Source: Edolisoma coerulescens (lineage: Eukaryota > Chordata > Aves > Passeriformes > Campephagidae). Taken from it: a stretch of DNA of 64,000 bases. Location of the stretch: positions 641,324 through 705,323 of the forward strand of contig VWZW01004385.1 of NCBI GenBank assembly GCA_013397115.1. Reading direction: 5' to 3'. The notes under the pieces are model-generated. The model did not search any database, was not told the origin of the DNA, and worked only from the letters and a program-made list of their open reading frames with translations. Position numbers and translations under genes: made by a program. Shown here piece by piece: positions 1 to 13,925 of the stretch. Each line of letters begins with the position of its first letter. The first letter of the stretch is position 1.

Positions 1-1790
1 CCCCTATTTCCTCATGTTGGCCTTGGAAGAAGTTTACAGAGTGAAGCTACACAGAAGCCACATCTGCAAGAAAATTAAGACCACCTTTTATTAAAAGAAG
101 TCTAAATCTCAACCATTTGGGTAGAACAGGAATACCATATTTTGACTGCACATTATCTCCGTTCAGCTCTAACCTCATATCCGTTTTCCAACTCAGCTCC
201 ACTCCACAACTGCCCTTCTTCTAGCATGTCCTGCCTTTGTCTGTTCACATGTATTTACCCCTGCCAGTATCATTTCTTATTTGAGCTTTTTCAGGACAAT
301 GATCACATACCCCCCCCCTCGCCCCCAAGCTGGGATTATGCCTAGCACACTGGGGCTCCTGGTTTGCTGGGTCTCAGCTAATATGATTATAAATCACAGC
401 AACCACCATCAACATCAGGAGTTATAGAAGAAGACATGGGCTAGACTAGGAAGGAGCAGAAAGAACCATATTAAAGTGAGGAAAAAAAGAAAAAAAAAAG
501 TGTGGGAGAGAAAACTAAGATAACTGAGCAAAAGGGAGAGCTGAGAAGGGGAGAGGAAATGGAAGAAAGGAAGGAAATAGAGATCCCTCCCCTGAATGGT
601 TCTAACATGAATTCTTCTTTTACTTAACCTAGTTTACAATTACTCATACCCCAATAATTTTTGTGCTCAGGTACCTTCTTCCCCATTACCTTCATTTTAT
701 GTTTTCTGCAACTACTGAGCTCCCTCTCCCAGATGACTGGGTCCTCCCAGTCATAGAGTGGTGTCCAAAGAGGAGAAAAAAAAACCTTACTGTTGCTGTT
801 GTAGTAATACTGTATTACGGTATCCTTGTACTGTACCAGGTTATATAGATTATATATATATTATTGGAATACAGACAGTTAAGTGTAGACTTTCTGATAA
901 AATTATGTTCTCACAGTAAGTTCAACTGCAATTGCAAGATGGAGAAAAAGCAAGTTAAGTGGTTTGAGGGAATCTTGAAACCCTTCTAAAAATCATTTCA
1001 TAGTAACTTTTAGACTTGCTTTTTAGAAATTGCCAGGATATGTCATAAAGGCTGCTAGCATATCAGAAAGTGGAAAAACGGAGAAATTCTGATAAATAAC
1101 CACTAAGGAAGAACAAAATGTACATAACATGCAACTGTCCAGTTTTTAACACAAGAAATCTTATCTTGTTCTGAAACTTTTGAATAGTAATAGGAAGCTC
1201 TGGTGCCCCTTTTTACTGAGTGGGTCATAGTTACAAAATCCACTTGCAACCTGCAGCATCCACATTCAATGCTCTCAATGCTTTCTTCTCAAACTGAGAA
1301 TTCAGATACAAGTTCAAATATCTTTAACTGATGAGAAAGATGAAAACCCCCTTACTACTCCCCCAGCATTTCAGTGAATCTGCATTTCTCTTGTTTTGCT
1401 TCTATTAAGGGGTGCCCAAAACAAAAAAGTCCCAGTAAAAGAGGACAATCTGGGTTGAAGTAAACAAAAAACGCTCTTTTCGTTTGGATGAGGGGACATA
1501 GCTGAAATCGTAAACTCCTATAAGAATTTTTGTGCTTAACTGATTTTTTTTCGCTATTGTGGTTCTCCAGTTCAAGAGGTGAACCAAAAAATCGATTATC
1601 CACCCAGCTCAAGTTAGAAATAACATAACTCTGGAATATGGCACAGGCAGAATCCTGAAGTCTTTACACAAGCATTTTGGCAGACGGAAAAGCTTAAATG
1701 TAAAATTAATTTTTTTTTAATCCTTAAATGATAGCACTTCAGTTTAGTGCCTTTGGCAGATACTGCAGTACCGTAAGCAAAGGAAGTTCT

Positions 1791-1801
1791 GGGGGGGGGG
1801 G
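1791..1801. repeat. Homopolymer G run (11 G)
   Basis: Eleven consecutive G on the plus strand, followed by an A-rich run. It is a simple mononucleotide repeat and a likely site of sequencing or replication length error. Confidence 0.9.
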
Positions 1802-4800
1802 AGAAAAAAGAGCTTTTTGGGTTTTGTTGTTTCCACTGTAGGTTTTAATAATAGAGACCTACGAAGTCCAAGGCAATGTAAGATGTTCCACAGAATGATT
1901 TACTGGAAAATTCTCACAGAAAATATGCAAAACTCTGAAGATCATAAATGGATTTTCTTTTTTAGGCAGACACTCAAAACAACTGCAGCATTAAGAATGA
2001 ATCTGTAAGACTTCTAAGAAAGGGTGTTTTGGAACATGCTATGGGAGAGTAGAGGGAGAATAGAGCGGGGTTGATGCATTTATTATGAAAAATAGCTTGC
2101 AAATAATGAGTCCTTACTTCAGAGCATGGAAATGTTTAGCTACAATGCAGTTTGGATCATATGCTCAGGAACAGATTTTTCCTTCCAATGTGCATGCCTA
2201 GCTGCCATTTCCATTAATGGGAATTAAGTACATGTGTCAAGAGGAGAAGTTAACTCTTAGAAATATAACTAATCTATGCCTTTTTTAAAGAATGTAAATG
2301 CCACATCAGGCATATTCAGTGTTGGCAAAACTGAATGCTGAATATAGTGTAGCAAAATCTGAGAAGGAGAAGGCGGTCTGGAGGACTGAAATTTCTGTGC
2401 TATTTAGAGTTTTTCAATTTACTGCATTTCTTCAAGGAAAAGTAAAACCATCTCATTTGTAAGTGGGAAGCCCTCATTTTTCAGTTATTCACTTGCACTT
2501 TTAGCAGGGCCCTACCATCTGCAACCCTCCCTGTAAAAAAGGACTGATGCTACCCTTAAAAAGAAATCTGAACCTTCATCTAAATTCAAACTTCCCTGAA
2601 TATTACAATAAAGTCCCTATTTATTTTTTTAAAGGAGGTTGAAATTCACTCTTTTATCCTGTCCACTCTGAATCAGCCAGGGTAAACTAATCTCAACATT
2701 AATATATTTGCAAACTATAATATAAATAGAGATTTTTAGAAATTAAAATAGTACATGTAAACCCATTTAAAATTAAATTACTTATCTATTTTAGCAATAA
2801 GTAAATTTAATTGTAAAACTGAGAAATATTAGTGACATGGCACAATCCTGATTTTGTGTCATGTGTTGGTCCCTTACTCTCCCAACCCTCTCTATTTTGG
2901 GTTATTATTGTTTTATTATTTCTGTATACTTTCAGTTACATACAGGGTCTCTTTACTGTTTGTCTTAGTATCCTTGGTCTGCACAGAAGTAGCTTGAAAA
3001 AAAAAAAATTAAACAAAACCAGGACCATTTAAAAAAAAATAGTCATAAAAATAGAGAGCATACCCATGGATAGGAACCGTACTTGAAATTATTTAAGAAG
3101 CTACCTGGATTTCAAACTTACAGTTCCTAGTTAAGGTTCTGAACATAATATATTACTAAAATAGGAACCTGTTGCCCTGAGTCTTTTTTTTTTTTAATGT
3201 TCTTTTTTCTGTGTAGTTATCTGGCATGGAGGATCCCATCCCGACTGAAGCCCACAGCCTCACAGTGTCCCTGCTCCGCCTCCTGCCTGGTCACTGGGAT
3301 GGTTCCTTTGAGTGACAGGTCTGTTTACTATCAGTGCCCATCCAGCCTTCAGCCTCTCCAATGACAATACCAGCAAGAATGTTCTCCCTCAGTGTCATTC
3401 CAGTGATTGCTGTGAACACATAAATACACGCAACAATGATCCCAACTCATTTCATACAGAGAACTGACTCCCAGCAAAGGGAAATTACTCCCTTTTTCCC
3501 TGGTGCTTGTGCAGAGGAGGGGTTGGTAGAAATCAAGACTTAACAGGCAACCTAAGTTGCCTACAGACGTAAGCTTCTGAGCCTGAGTATCCTAAAACCA
3601 CATCTTTGATCTATTTCTAATGGCAGATAATAATTGTCGAACGTGATTTCAAGTCCACTGAAATAGAGATCTTCCTGCTTGACCCATGGGGCCTTTCTCC
3701 ATGGCCCTCACAATTCTTATCCCACCACATTCTCATCACTCCTGCAGTAACAATTCTGTCTCTTTTTCTTTGACTGATCCACTGAACAAGGTTAGTCATC
3801 AGATTTTGTCTCTGTATTTCTAATCTGACTGCTTTTTCCACTCTAGTCTGCTCTAACTTGTTCACCAAGGACACTGGGTTTAAAAAAAAACAGATTTGCT
3901 TCCATTGATTGTCAAGCAGCATGCAATTAGAAGTGCAAGTGTGTTTTGGAATAGCCCACATCACCCAGTCCTGTGTGTTTTGTGAAGGCATTCCAGCCTT
4001 CCTCTTGTGGTCATGAGGTTTGCTCTGGTGTTTGCCATCCAAATTCTCCACATCCACACATACAATGACTGTCTGATTTCCCTGCTAGAAGTGGTTTTCT
4101 TGTAGTGCCATTACAGTAATTCGTGACACTTTTAGCACAGACCTACAGCCACCCTGAGGTAGCCAGATTGAACTCTTGGCAGGTATGCATGACTCAGAGT
4201 TTTAATTCATGGTTGCCCTCCATTTTATTTGCTTCATTGGATTATGAAAAGTGGCAATATAAAGTTCTTTCAAATAACATTACCACTTGCTATTCACTTT
4301 TTACTGGAGAAGCAGTGAAGAATTAGGTCTTTTGTAAGAAATATCCTCTATCTGAACCAGTTTACAATTTTGACTGCAATTGCAATTAGACAAAGAAGAC
4401 AAAAAGAGAGAGGTAACACTCCTACATTCTGTAAACTCTTTATCTATTTTATTCCCTTTTAGTCTGTATAATTATAAGGATTCATGTAACTGCTATCTAG
4501 CAAATATTTCAAAAATAGAAATACCGAAATGTCAAATTCAGAATAAATTTGGAAATACATTCCCTTTCTAGTGTGCCATGCATGAGGTCTCTACATTATG
4601 TATACAGTCTATGATAAGATTAATACAAATCAGTGTTTATTAAATGTAGACTATTGATATTTAACTTGTTATACGTGTCACTGTGAAGATTAAACTCTAA
4701 ATTAAACGATGATTCTGATAACATTAAATGCAAGGGAAGGAGATGTAAAACACATTGCCATCTTACACCTTACACAGTGAACAGCAATCAATGAGTATGT

Positions 4801-7800
4801 AGAGTTATGTTTCATTTATAAAGTTACAAAAGCATACATAACCCTTAATTTATTTTAACAGTGCTCTGATGCAGTTTTATAAGTGATTTTCCACCTCTGA
4901 GTAAAAGCAAAAATCTAAACTCCTACTTTCAGCACACAGATTTCAATTCAGCCACGATTACAGAGAAATAAATACATAAGTATGGTATAAAGCAGACCAA
5001 TGGCTTGTTATTGCTATTTCTATGGAGGCTTAACTCTTGCTTCTCATCTCTCATTACATGGGACAGCTAGAGCCTAGAAACATTGCCAGGGTAGAATGCT
5101 AAAAGCCCCTGGGAATGCTTCTGTACCTTGTACAGGGAAAAACAGAGAAAATACTGCCACGGAGTTCTGAAGCATAAATATGGGAAAATTGGAATATCTG
5201 GGGACACTCTTCAAAAGCCCTAATGCAACCCAGGTACAGGGCTGACTACTTTCTAGTACCAATTAGCTTGTAAGACAGATCTTCAACAGTTGCCATTGAG
5301 GTATATTCAGAATATAAAAGAATCAGAAAAGAGATATATAAAAAAATTAAAACACAGGAAAAAAAAAAGACCACTGGACTGAGACAAACAGACAAACATT
5401 CATTAAGAGAAAAATACAAAGATGTTTCTCAGGAACGTTTATCAAAGAAAATTTATGTTATAAATTTTCCTCTGTCTGGAGAAGATCCAGAGCTGAGTGT
5501 CTTTTCTCTTGCCATGTAACATTGTACTGAATCCAGACCGCACATTTGGTCACCCACTTTTTGCTTTCAATAACATTTTCTGTTTCTAATGTGGCTTTTG
5601 TTTTGTTGTACAAAGTTTAATTTCTCTTTCTTTTCGATACATTTTCTTTTTGTCATTATTTCAGAGTTGTGTTAAAGTAATTAGTGACGTGATGCCAAGG
5701 ACTGAACCAAACAAGCAACCTAAATATTTTGATTCACTGAGAATGCAGTCCATAATTTACAAAGTGCCTGACCCCCATCCAATAAATAAAATAAAATAAA
5801 TTAGACAACTTCTGTATGCTAACAGCCCGAGCCATACAGAGAAAAACATCAAAATGCAGAAACAGTGAAATGTCACCACATCAGGTATAAGATAGTCTTT
5901 TAACACTTTTTCAAGAAATGAATCACATTTGTACTTACCTTTTTAACATTTGCCCCCACATGATCAGTCCTGTCGAGAATTTCTCCTGGTATTTGCATGT
6001 GGCTACTGCCCTTTCTTGAGAGCAATATGGTTCAAAATCTGGGCAAAGATTTCACAAGTGAGAATGTCACAGGTGAAACTTGTTTTCTTAAGGAATTCTG
6101 AGCTAGCAATAGAATGGCAGCAGGTGTTTCCAGAAGTGCAAACTGGGTGGAAAATAAAAGGAGGAGGAGATGCCTACCTTTTTCTNGAATTTTTCATTTA
6201 TTTTCATAAATTTTTCAGAAGAGTCCCAAAATACTGTAGTCAAAGTTAAAACCTGCTGTATGCAGCCAGGACAGGCATTTGGCACAAAAGCAGCCATACA
6301 GAGCTTTGTGCCTATAATCTCTAAAAAGATCACAGCTTTTAGGGTGATTTGTGGGCCATGACACATAGGGCCACTAAAACATGACATTGCCAGGATCTGT
6401 GTTTCATTGCATGCAAAGAATGTACATGACTTAATAAAAGCAATTTTTTTCTTATGTTAGTTTGAAAAATCACCACAGAATTTAAGTGAGGACTCTGCCT
6501 CAGACACCAAGTCCAGCCTGCAACAAAGTAAGAGTCAGGTCTCCATTATATTATCTCCTAGATATTTCAAACAAGGTGGGTCCAGACTGGACAAGTGTTC
6601 TATAATGAGGGGGGAAATTTATTCCTGTCCCTCATCTCCTGCTGAATGCTTTAACTGCTTTATTACTTCCTAAAAGTGTATCAATCCAAATATACATTGC
6701 TTCTGAGCCAAAAGTAAATTACAACTTACATCAAAGACTGTTTCCTATTTTGTGTGTTGGCATTTGACTGACTTGTTCTTACAAGAACTGAAAAAATAAA
6801 AAGTAACTGATCTCTCTTTTATTTCATAAACTTCTATTTTCATTATTTATCTTTTCTCTAAAAAGTCTCTCAGCTTTTTCCTCATATAGAAATCAGTGTA
6901 TTCAAGCACCTTGTGAAAGTCTTTTTCCAAAACTGCCATTGAAGGGAAAAAAATCTAGTGATTGTATTTTATTATTTGTTGACAAGCTCAAGCAATTATC
7001 TTTATACATAATTTTTTCTCTACAAGAGCTATGCTGATGGATAGCTATTGTATCACAACACTCATCTATATGTCTCCTAATTTTATTTTTTATTACCATT
7101 TCAACCAATTTATCAAGTAAGGAAGGAAAAGTCATTAGACTAATTCTCAGCATCAATTCTACTGTTCAATTAAAGAGAAGCAGAAAAATGGCTTTCTCCA
7201 ACCTTACAGGTTACAAGCCAATATTAAAAGGAAAGAATACATATTAAGTTAGCAGCCCTGTTTGAGCTCATCATCAATTTCCAGTTGCACATTTTGATAT
7301 GTCCAACTTTATCCACGACTCTGTTGCTCTTCATTTGTTGAGTTTAGCATCTACTTTTCCTTCACTTTTTTCTTTGACAGTAGCCAATCCTTAATATTGC
7401 AAAAGAATGGCTACAGGTTAGATTTCCCTCCTAAGCCTTATACAATTGAATATGACTAGGAAATAATTTGGTTTTTCAGCAAACCTGTTACCCTTTTTAC
7501 CTATTATTCTATGTTATAATACCAAGGAAAAAACCCTTAACTATTATTCTGTGTCACAGTAATGAGGGAAAGATTATTTACAAAGTTGACATGAATAGCC
7601 TTTTAGAAAACATCTGAATTTACTCCATGTAACTTCAATACATCCCAAGACATTATGCTTGTTTTGAATGGGGTTTTCCCACATTTCTAGCTAGCAGTAA
7701 TCCTGATCTCCTGTTTTAAGCCACACCTATTCCAATGCCACGCTTCCTCTCTTAATACCATACACTGAGCTGTGCAAATCAAGTTTTCCAGCAACTTGGA

Positions 7801-10384
7801 ACAAGTTTCCATACTCCAGACTTGGGAGGCCCTCAGAGGTGAATGAACTTTAACCATGCACTGATACCAAGGATATCTAGAAAATCAGAGCCTGTATTTG
7901 TCAAGGGGGTATGAAATGACATCAGCTCTCCAAGAACTGTAGGTTCCTGAAACCAGGAATTGGACCAGAGATTGTACAAGATGTACATTTTGTTCCATGT
8001 AAGAGTTTTGATAGTCTCTGCACATGGCTGGACTAGTCAGTATAAGGAAAATACTAGGTTTTTTTAGAAATGATCCAATTTCTTGCATTTACAAATCTGA
8101 CTCAGTTACAAGACTGAGTTTTATGTGGCTACTGTGCATGGCTTGAGTATTTTCATAAGCATGAGAGAAAGCATATAAAACCAGGATGGTAGAATTTCAG
8201 CAGTAATCAAAACCTTACAGGTTGGGGTTTTTTTTTAAATTTAAATAAAGACATATTTCCTATAAACCTTACAAAAGATCTCATTGCACTAAAACTTTAC
8301 CTGCAAACACAGTTTCATTATTGGTAAATATTCACAATCTCACTGCCACTCTCTCTGATGCCCATACAGGACCTGCAACCTATCCCTAAAACACAGGATA
8401 GCCAATGAAAAATACCTACAACTGTGTTTTTAAAGGTTGTTACACACAAGAACTGTGTACCACAATGAATGCTCAAATGCGAATATTCAGTTGTTAAAAT
8501 AGCACAGGGAGTTTACTAAATAGGGAGGACTACAGTGAGCAAACCTTTGAGAAACAGTTTTGTTGGACTACTACACTGGTTCATGAATACCAGGAATAGC
8601 AGGAGGGAGGCTCATCCTCACCTCCCTGGGCAGCACAAAGGCAACAGACACACTACATACACTTGACTGGATCCCACATCACATGAACAGTGAATCCTGT
8701 ACACCTTTGCTCATTAGCCTGACTACACATAGCCACTCTTTGCATAAACCAGGAACACCTTTCCAGAGTTTTCAGATATTCAGCACCAGTCGCTGAAGTC
8801 AGGTGTTGCTGACCTGTCTCTGGCTGTCCAAAAATCTCATAGATAGCACTGCACAAAGCAACAAGGCAGTACACGATCTCTGCAAGCCATAGCATGTTGC
8901 TTATTCTTAACAGTTTGTGTGTCTAGAGAAGTTTCAGGCTTGGAACATTCCCTGAGTCAGCTCCAGCACAGACCAGGAGCCCTGTGCAGGCCTCTCAGCA
9001 TCATTCCAAACTGGAAGCTGAGACTGATCATTTCCATTCCCATACCAGTGAATAACAGTTTTGTCACACTTAGACTACAGGCAATTCTTACTTGTGGCGA
9101 TGTATTTTACATAGTATTTGTTGTCATTTTCTGAGAAGTGTGACCATACTCTTTGTACTTAGGCCTTTATTCACATGTAACCATGTAAGTATCATTGCTT
9201 TCCCAGTGAAGGAAGTATTTACAGAAAGTGTTCATTTTGGATACTGAGATGTATTTCAAACATCAAAAAACCCTGCCAAAACCAAACAACCCAAGCCTAA
9301 CAAAAATCATGAAAAGATTTTGAAAAGTGCCTTTATGAATATAAAGGATCTATAAAGCCGTCACTAGGTGGGTCCATAGCAATGGATTAGACTTTGAGAG
9401 ATGTTACATACAGAACACTGATGATTAAAACAGATGCAATACAGACTAAGAGAGAAGGTGGAAATGGAAAAGTGAAGTGGGAGAGATTCTTTCCTCCAGC
9501 TGCAGAGGCATCAGACCTGGAAACCAAAGGGCTGAGGGGCTGCATTTTGCACTGGCTGTCCATCCTTTAGATAGCTTTTGTTAAGAAGAGTACAATTCAA
9601 ATAACAGCGGAAGTTATTCATGTTCTCTGGTAAGCAGGTCCACGTGCTCACATGAAAGTTCTCCTTTCTGTAAGAGTAAGGTTAAGGATAAAGGAAGGTC
9701 TTTTTTCAGACCCAAATCTCCGTACCTTCAAGCCAAAGGAGGAACGTTCCTTACTCATCCTAGAAAATATTTATTCGGGGCAGTGAGTGGAAAGGAAAGT
9801 GTCATTTCTTAATTTACTTTCCTCTTGAACTGCCATTAGAGTGAGGTGTGGGTTCCAGGCAGAAAACCCTTAATTTTTGGTCTGGTCACATTTATTCAGG
9901 TTTAATCAGACTTCAGCCAAGAGGAAACTGCCTCAATGTGGCTACCATGACAGCAAGGAAGGAATAACAGGTATTTTCTCATTTCTGCTAAGCAGAAGCT
10001 CCTATCAGAATACAAAGATGATGAAAAATGTGGGTGGATTATTTGGTTCCAGCTGGCTCCACATCACACAGTAAGGAAATGCCACGATCTTTGACAGGTT
10101 CATATTAGCAAAAATCAAGCAAAAGATTATGGGAAAGCTTCCCATTCCATTATCAAATAATTTGGGGGAGGGAGAAGGATGGGAGACTAACAGTTTTTCT
10201 TTCTAAGCTCTCAGGAAATGTCTATTTTTATGACCCTTTTAGTGTTGAAAGCATTGTCTGAAATGAAGACTAATCTCAAAGGATGTGAAAGCAAACCTAT
10301 CGTTAGACTGCTCAGCAAATGTAAAGCAGGAAGAAATGAACCATTTTCATCTGGTGGAGCTGCTGCCCAGCAGGTCTAGCTCAC

Positions 10385-10660
10385 TGACTGGAGACAGGTG
10401 CCAGGGCCTGGAGCCCACCCCCAGGACTCCCTCCACTCTACCCATGGCCCAGGACCCTATTTCAGGACTCCCCTCAGCCCTTGTCCCAGGGATGCTGCAG
10501 CACAGCCAGTCTCCAGCTCCCCACAGCCCTGCCAAACCTGCCCAGCCATGGCCCCACATCCTGGCCCTGTGGATGTGCCCCATGCCTGGAGCTGGGGCTG
10601 CCCTGCTCCTGCCCAGACAGCCTGGGGGGAGCCCCCATAGCCCCAGGCCCTGTTGGCACC
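10385..10660. other. GC-rich, CpG-free patch
   Basis: A C-rich plus-strand block (many CCCAG, GCCC and CCTG words) in an AT-rich background. Reading through it I find no CG dinucleotide, while TG and CA are abundant. That is the signature expected of methylated, CpG-decayed DNA such as an old repeat or a former CpG island. Long open frames on both strands here (plus 10285-10695, minus 10347-10667) are explained by the scarcity of AT-rich stop codons and show no recognisable protein family. Confidence 0.6.
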
Positions 10661-12517
10661 CTGACAATAAGCCCTACTTCATCACCCACCCATAACACGA
10701 CCTACCCAACAGCCTCCAAAACCTACAGCAAATAAAAATCAACATCATGAGCATCTTCCTTAGGGAGATGAGAGTGGGAACACGGCACTCATACATGACC
10801 ACACTACCAGTTACACACATAAGCTGTCTATACACTCTATTAGGTGTCTAAGACATTATACAGTCTGATCTGTGGAAAGAAGCTTATTAAAGAGCATGGG
10901 GACAGTATCTAAACACTACACCCACTGGTGTTTGATTTCACTGCTGCCAAGAGACTGCTCCTTGTCTTTGGACCATGCAATTCAAGCCCATCCTGTCCCT
11001 TTGGACCCTATTAGGCTGTTGCTTTCAGGAAAAGAAAAGGGCTCACCTTGTTCCTCTGAATACTGCCAGAGGAGGAAGGAGGGAGGGCAGTGCCTGCAGC
11101 TCTCTGGGCCCCACACACCAAACAGTTCCATGACTGTGATGTTCAGTGAGGACACCCAGGGAACGGAGAAGCTGGAGCCAGCCCTCCTCTGCCTAAAGGC
11201 TACAAGCTCATGCCTTGCTGTTCCCAAAGATTTGTTCCAACCACCAGGAACTAAAGCTGCAACTACTGACCAAAAGTCTGTTTAGAAACTGGTACAAAGT
11301 GCAAAAAACTTGCTTTGACGGGAAATTTAAGCAGCACAATGACAATGCACTAGCATTGCAAGTAAAATACAGCTGAGAAGATGGCCCTCCAGCTTCCACA
11401 CTCTCTTCCATGGCCTCGTCCTTCATTTTACATGAAAATGGCCATGGATGAAGCATTAAAATTGTTTCATTATCTAATTCATTAAGCTGGAAGAGAAATA
11501 TCTTTCTACAGCCAAATTACTCTTTCATTCTTTCTGGCCAGTTTGAACAATTTCATTAAAAACATTACAGATCTCAGCCAGCCCCAGCCTCCCCTTTGTT
11601 CTGGTGGTTAGGCCACTCTCCTCAAAAGTGGGAAACACAATCTTATCCCCTTGTGGCAAGAGGAGAGACTAACCCCCCCAGAGCAGCACTTCATTTGTGG
11701 ATCCGGAGAGATCAACGAGGAAGATATGTGCTATGCTGCTCATTTCCCCCAAGAAAGCAGCAACTGAGTGCACTTTATTTTAAGCTAAGGATCTCTCACA
11801 ACTGGGAAGTTTGAGCACAATCAGGGCAGACAGAAGCTAAGAGGAGGTTCTTGGGATCACAAGATTTCATTTAGGCACTTAGGCTCTGTCACTGTTCACG
11901 TTAAACACTTGCAGATCTCAGCCTAAGTGCAGCTCCAGTTAAAGGGAACAAGATATTCCCTGTGTAAAGAAAATGGATGTGGCTGGAACAAAACTCCCTG
12001 ACAGGAAACAGGCTGGAAATACATGTAAACTCCAGAGTTTGAATCTGGTATTTCGCAATCTCTTGGAATTAGTACCTTTGGTTCTGAAAAATACATGTGT
12101 GCTACACCTTCAATATCTGCTCAAAGCCACTCAAATGTTCAAGGAGTGGTAAAAGTTAATTTTTGTTAAGTTTTACTGTCAAACCAGACCAGGATATGTG
12201 CAGAACTCATCACAGGGCTCTTGCAGTACAGTTAAACAACGCACTCAGCCAAGACAACATAAGACAGCAGCACTATGTGCATGAACTAAGTACTATGGGA
12301 TTATCAGGGTTCTCTCTCAAACAACGCTTCAAAGACACTTAGTCATTTCTGAACAATTGTGACTACATAAGGAACACTTTTTGATTTCAACATGCATCAC
12401 CAAAAAATACATATCATGCCATCTCTAGATGCAGAAAATATCACTGAAGTAAAGATGAGCTGCCTAATAATTCAAACAAGTGACTATAGGGCAGGAATTC
12501 CCCACTTTACAATGCCA

Positions 12518-12586
12518 GTGTTGGTCCAGCTCCTTTCAGATCTTTAAGGTCTTGCCAACCCCAGCACTAAGCATCCCAATCCTAAA
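12518..12586 (+). mobile_element. Decayed CR1 LINE 3' end fragment
   Basis: The stretch has the order of the CR1 3' untranslated end: a GTTGGTCCAG-like block, then CAGATCTTTAAGGTC, then CCAACCCCAGCA. This matches the usual CR1 pattern of 'ttgga(c/t)...gatctttaaaggtc..ttccaaccc'. It is short and diverged, and the terminal octamer repeats are not clear. Orientation is plus, with the 3' end to the right. Confidence 0.45.
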
Positions 12587-13818
12587 AAAAAGCCAGTAGT
12601 TTTTTTCATGGGGCTTCCAAAACTAGTTAATTTTTTTACAGCACTTTCAAAATACAGAGTAGTGCTTAAGTGCACAGAATTGTGAAAAGAACTTACCAAT
12701 GGATCTTTGGTGAAACTGTTCTTTCAACAGCCACAATTTCTCTCATCGAGAGGCTATTTTCTTTGAGTCACTGTTAGTATGTTATTGACTTCTCTAATAC
12801 TCAGCAAGGAATGTGGAAAACAAGACAAAAGTTCAGACTGGAGTGGATTTCAGTGGGACTATACTCTGCCACTTCCTCTGATGTCCTCTCATCAATCATC
12901 TGTTACTAAAATGGCAGAGATGGTGCAAGGGATGGAATACTACGTACCAGATGACCTGGAAGTATCGTGAACATTCACTTGAGAAAAAAAAAAAAATCAA
13001 GGTTTGCTCATACTTAGTTTGCCTTCTCGGGGATTTATGGCTGGTTTGAGAAGATGAGGCTCACAGTGATGACCCTTGTAGCTGATATGTTCTTTGGTGT
13101 GGTATTTGGATTTTGGTCAACAGAGCATTTTGCTTTATATGCCTGTCAAATATCCAAGATCTTGAGTAATGTTGATAAACCAGAAAAACCACTTATTGCA
13201 AATCTGATACATCTCATGTCAATAATAGGGCAAACAAGCCCCTTATCTTGTATTGTATACTATTTCCTTCCAATTAAGCCTGGAAAGAGAAAAGCAAGGA
13301 AGAAGGCAAAAAGACCAACAAAACTCTGAACTTTTTAAGTTCTTCAAAATGGTTCTGTTCAAACAGCAGATCAAAGTATAGGCTGGTTCTTATTTTATCC
13401 GGAGTTGGCTTATCCATCGACCATAAGGACTTCTTTAATTCCTGTAAAACAACTGTGTGTTCAGGAGAGTGTCTATTCTGAAAATGTTTCTATTCATAAA
13501 AATGGTATTGCTGAATTCTAGCTCTCCAGTATGTTTGCAACTCAATGTGAGATTTACTGGCTGACAGATAAAAGATGTCTTTTTCAAGCACCAGTCCTGA
13601 ACACTCAGTGAGGGATCATAAAATCAATCTGGTTACCTAGTGGCTCGTCCAGCAACAATAGGAAGAGACAATTTGTTCACTGTCAACACGTGGACAACTT
13701 CATTGCCTCGGCTGCCTTCAGAGGGGCCATGCAGCCTTGCAGAGGAGCCACGTTTGGATGCCCGCTCCTGACGCACGGAACAAAGGGAGTCTCATCCCAC
13801 TGCTCCCTGAGTGTGGAG
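12587..13818. other. Gene-free segment with a small basic-tailed open frame
   Basis: A 13-base A run lies at 12984-12996. An ATG-initiated frame of 91 codons at 13054-13329 (plus) has two hydrophobic stretches and a lysine/arginine-rich C-terminus. I do not recognise it and cannot show that it is expressed, so it is treated as a finding rather than a gene. Nothing else is identifiable. Confidence 0.5.
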
Positions 13819-13925
13819 CAGGGGTCGGCAACCTTCCAACAGGGATATGCCAGATTGTAATTTTCTTTCCCAAATTAGAGTTTAAGAATGCTGGCAGGAA
13901 CTTTGCAGGAGCCAACAGACGCTGC
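13819..13925 (+). mobile_element. Fossil hAT-Charlie-like DNA transposon, 5' end
   Basis: The segment opens with CAGGGGTCGGCAACC at 13819-13833, the terminal inverted repeat of Charlie-type hAT transposons of amniotes. The following 90 bases keep the usual subterminal layout (a 'gg-atatgccag' block, a T-rich block, 'aaattagagttta', then 'tgctggcag'). I find no matching 3' terminal repeat (GGTTGCCGACCCCTG-like), and no clear 8-bp target duplication, so the copy appears truncated on its right side. It is non-autonomous, with no transposase frame. Confidence 0.55.

Larger units (their letters stand above)
1..12517. other. Gene-free AT-rich DNA, no recognised gene
   Basis: I find no exon, RNA gene or identifiable transposon here apart from the simple repeats and the GC-rich patch listed separately. 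Open frames are scattered, short and overlap on both strands, as expected by chance. The longest, on the minus strand at 3617-4057 (146 codons), starts at GTG and matches no family I recognise. An undetermined base (N) sits at 6186. Old, heavily mutated repeats could be hidden here without being visible by eye. Confidence 0.6.

Noticed and set aside
5532..5547. 16-mer TCCAGACCGCACATTT shared with 50524-50539
   Set aside because: One such match is close to the chance expectation for this window size, and the flanks diverge at once.
10285..10695. Overlapping proline-rich open frames on both strands
   Set aside because: Stops are rare because the DNA is GC-rich. The frames exist on both strands and show no recognisable domain.
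12984..12996. A run as the tail of a processed pseudogene
   Set aside because: No recognisable coding sequence lies upstream and no flanking target duplication is visible. The same applies to the A run at 34759-34772.
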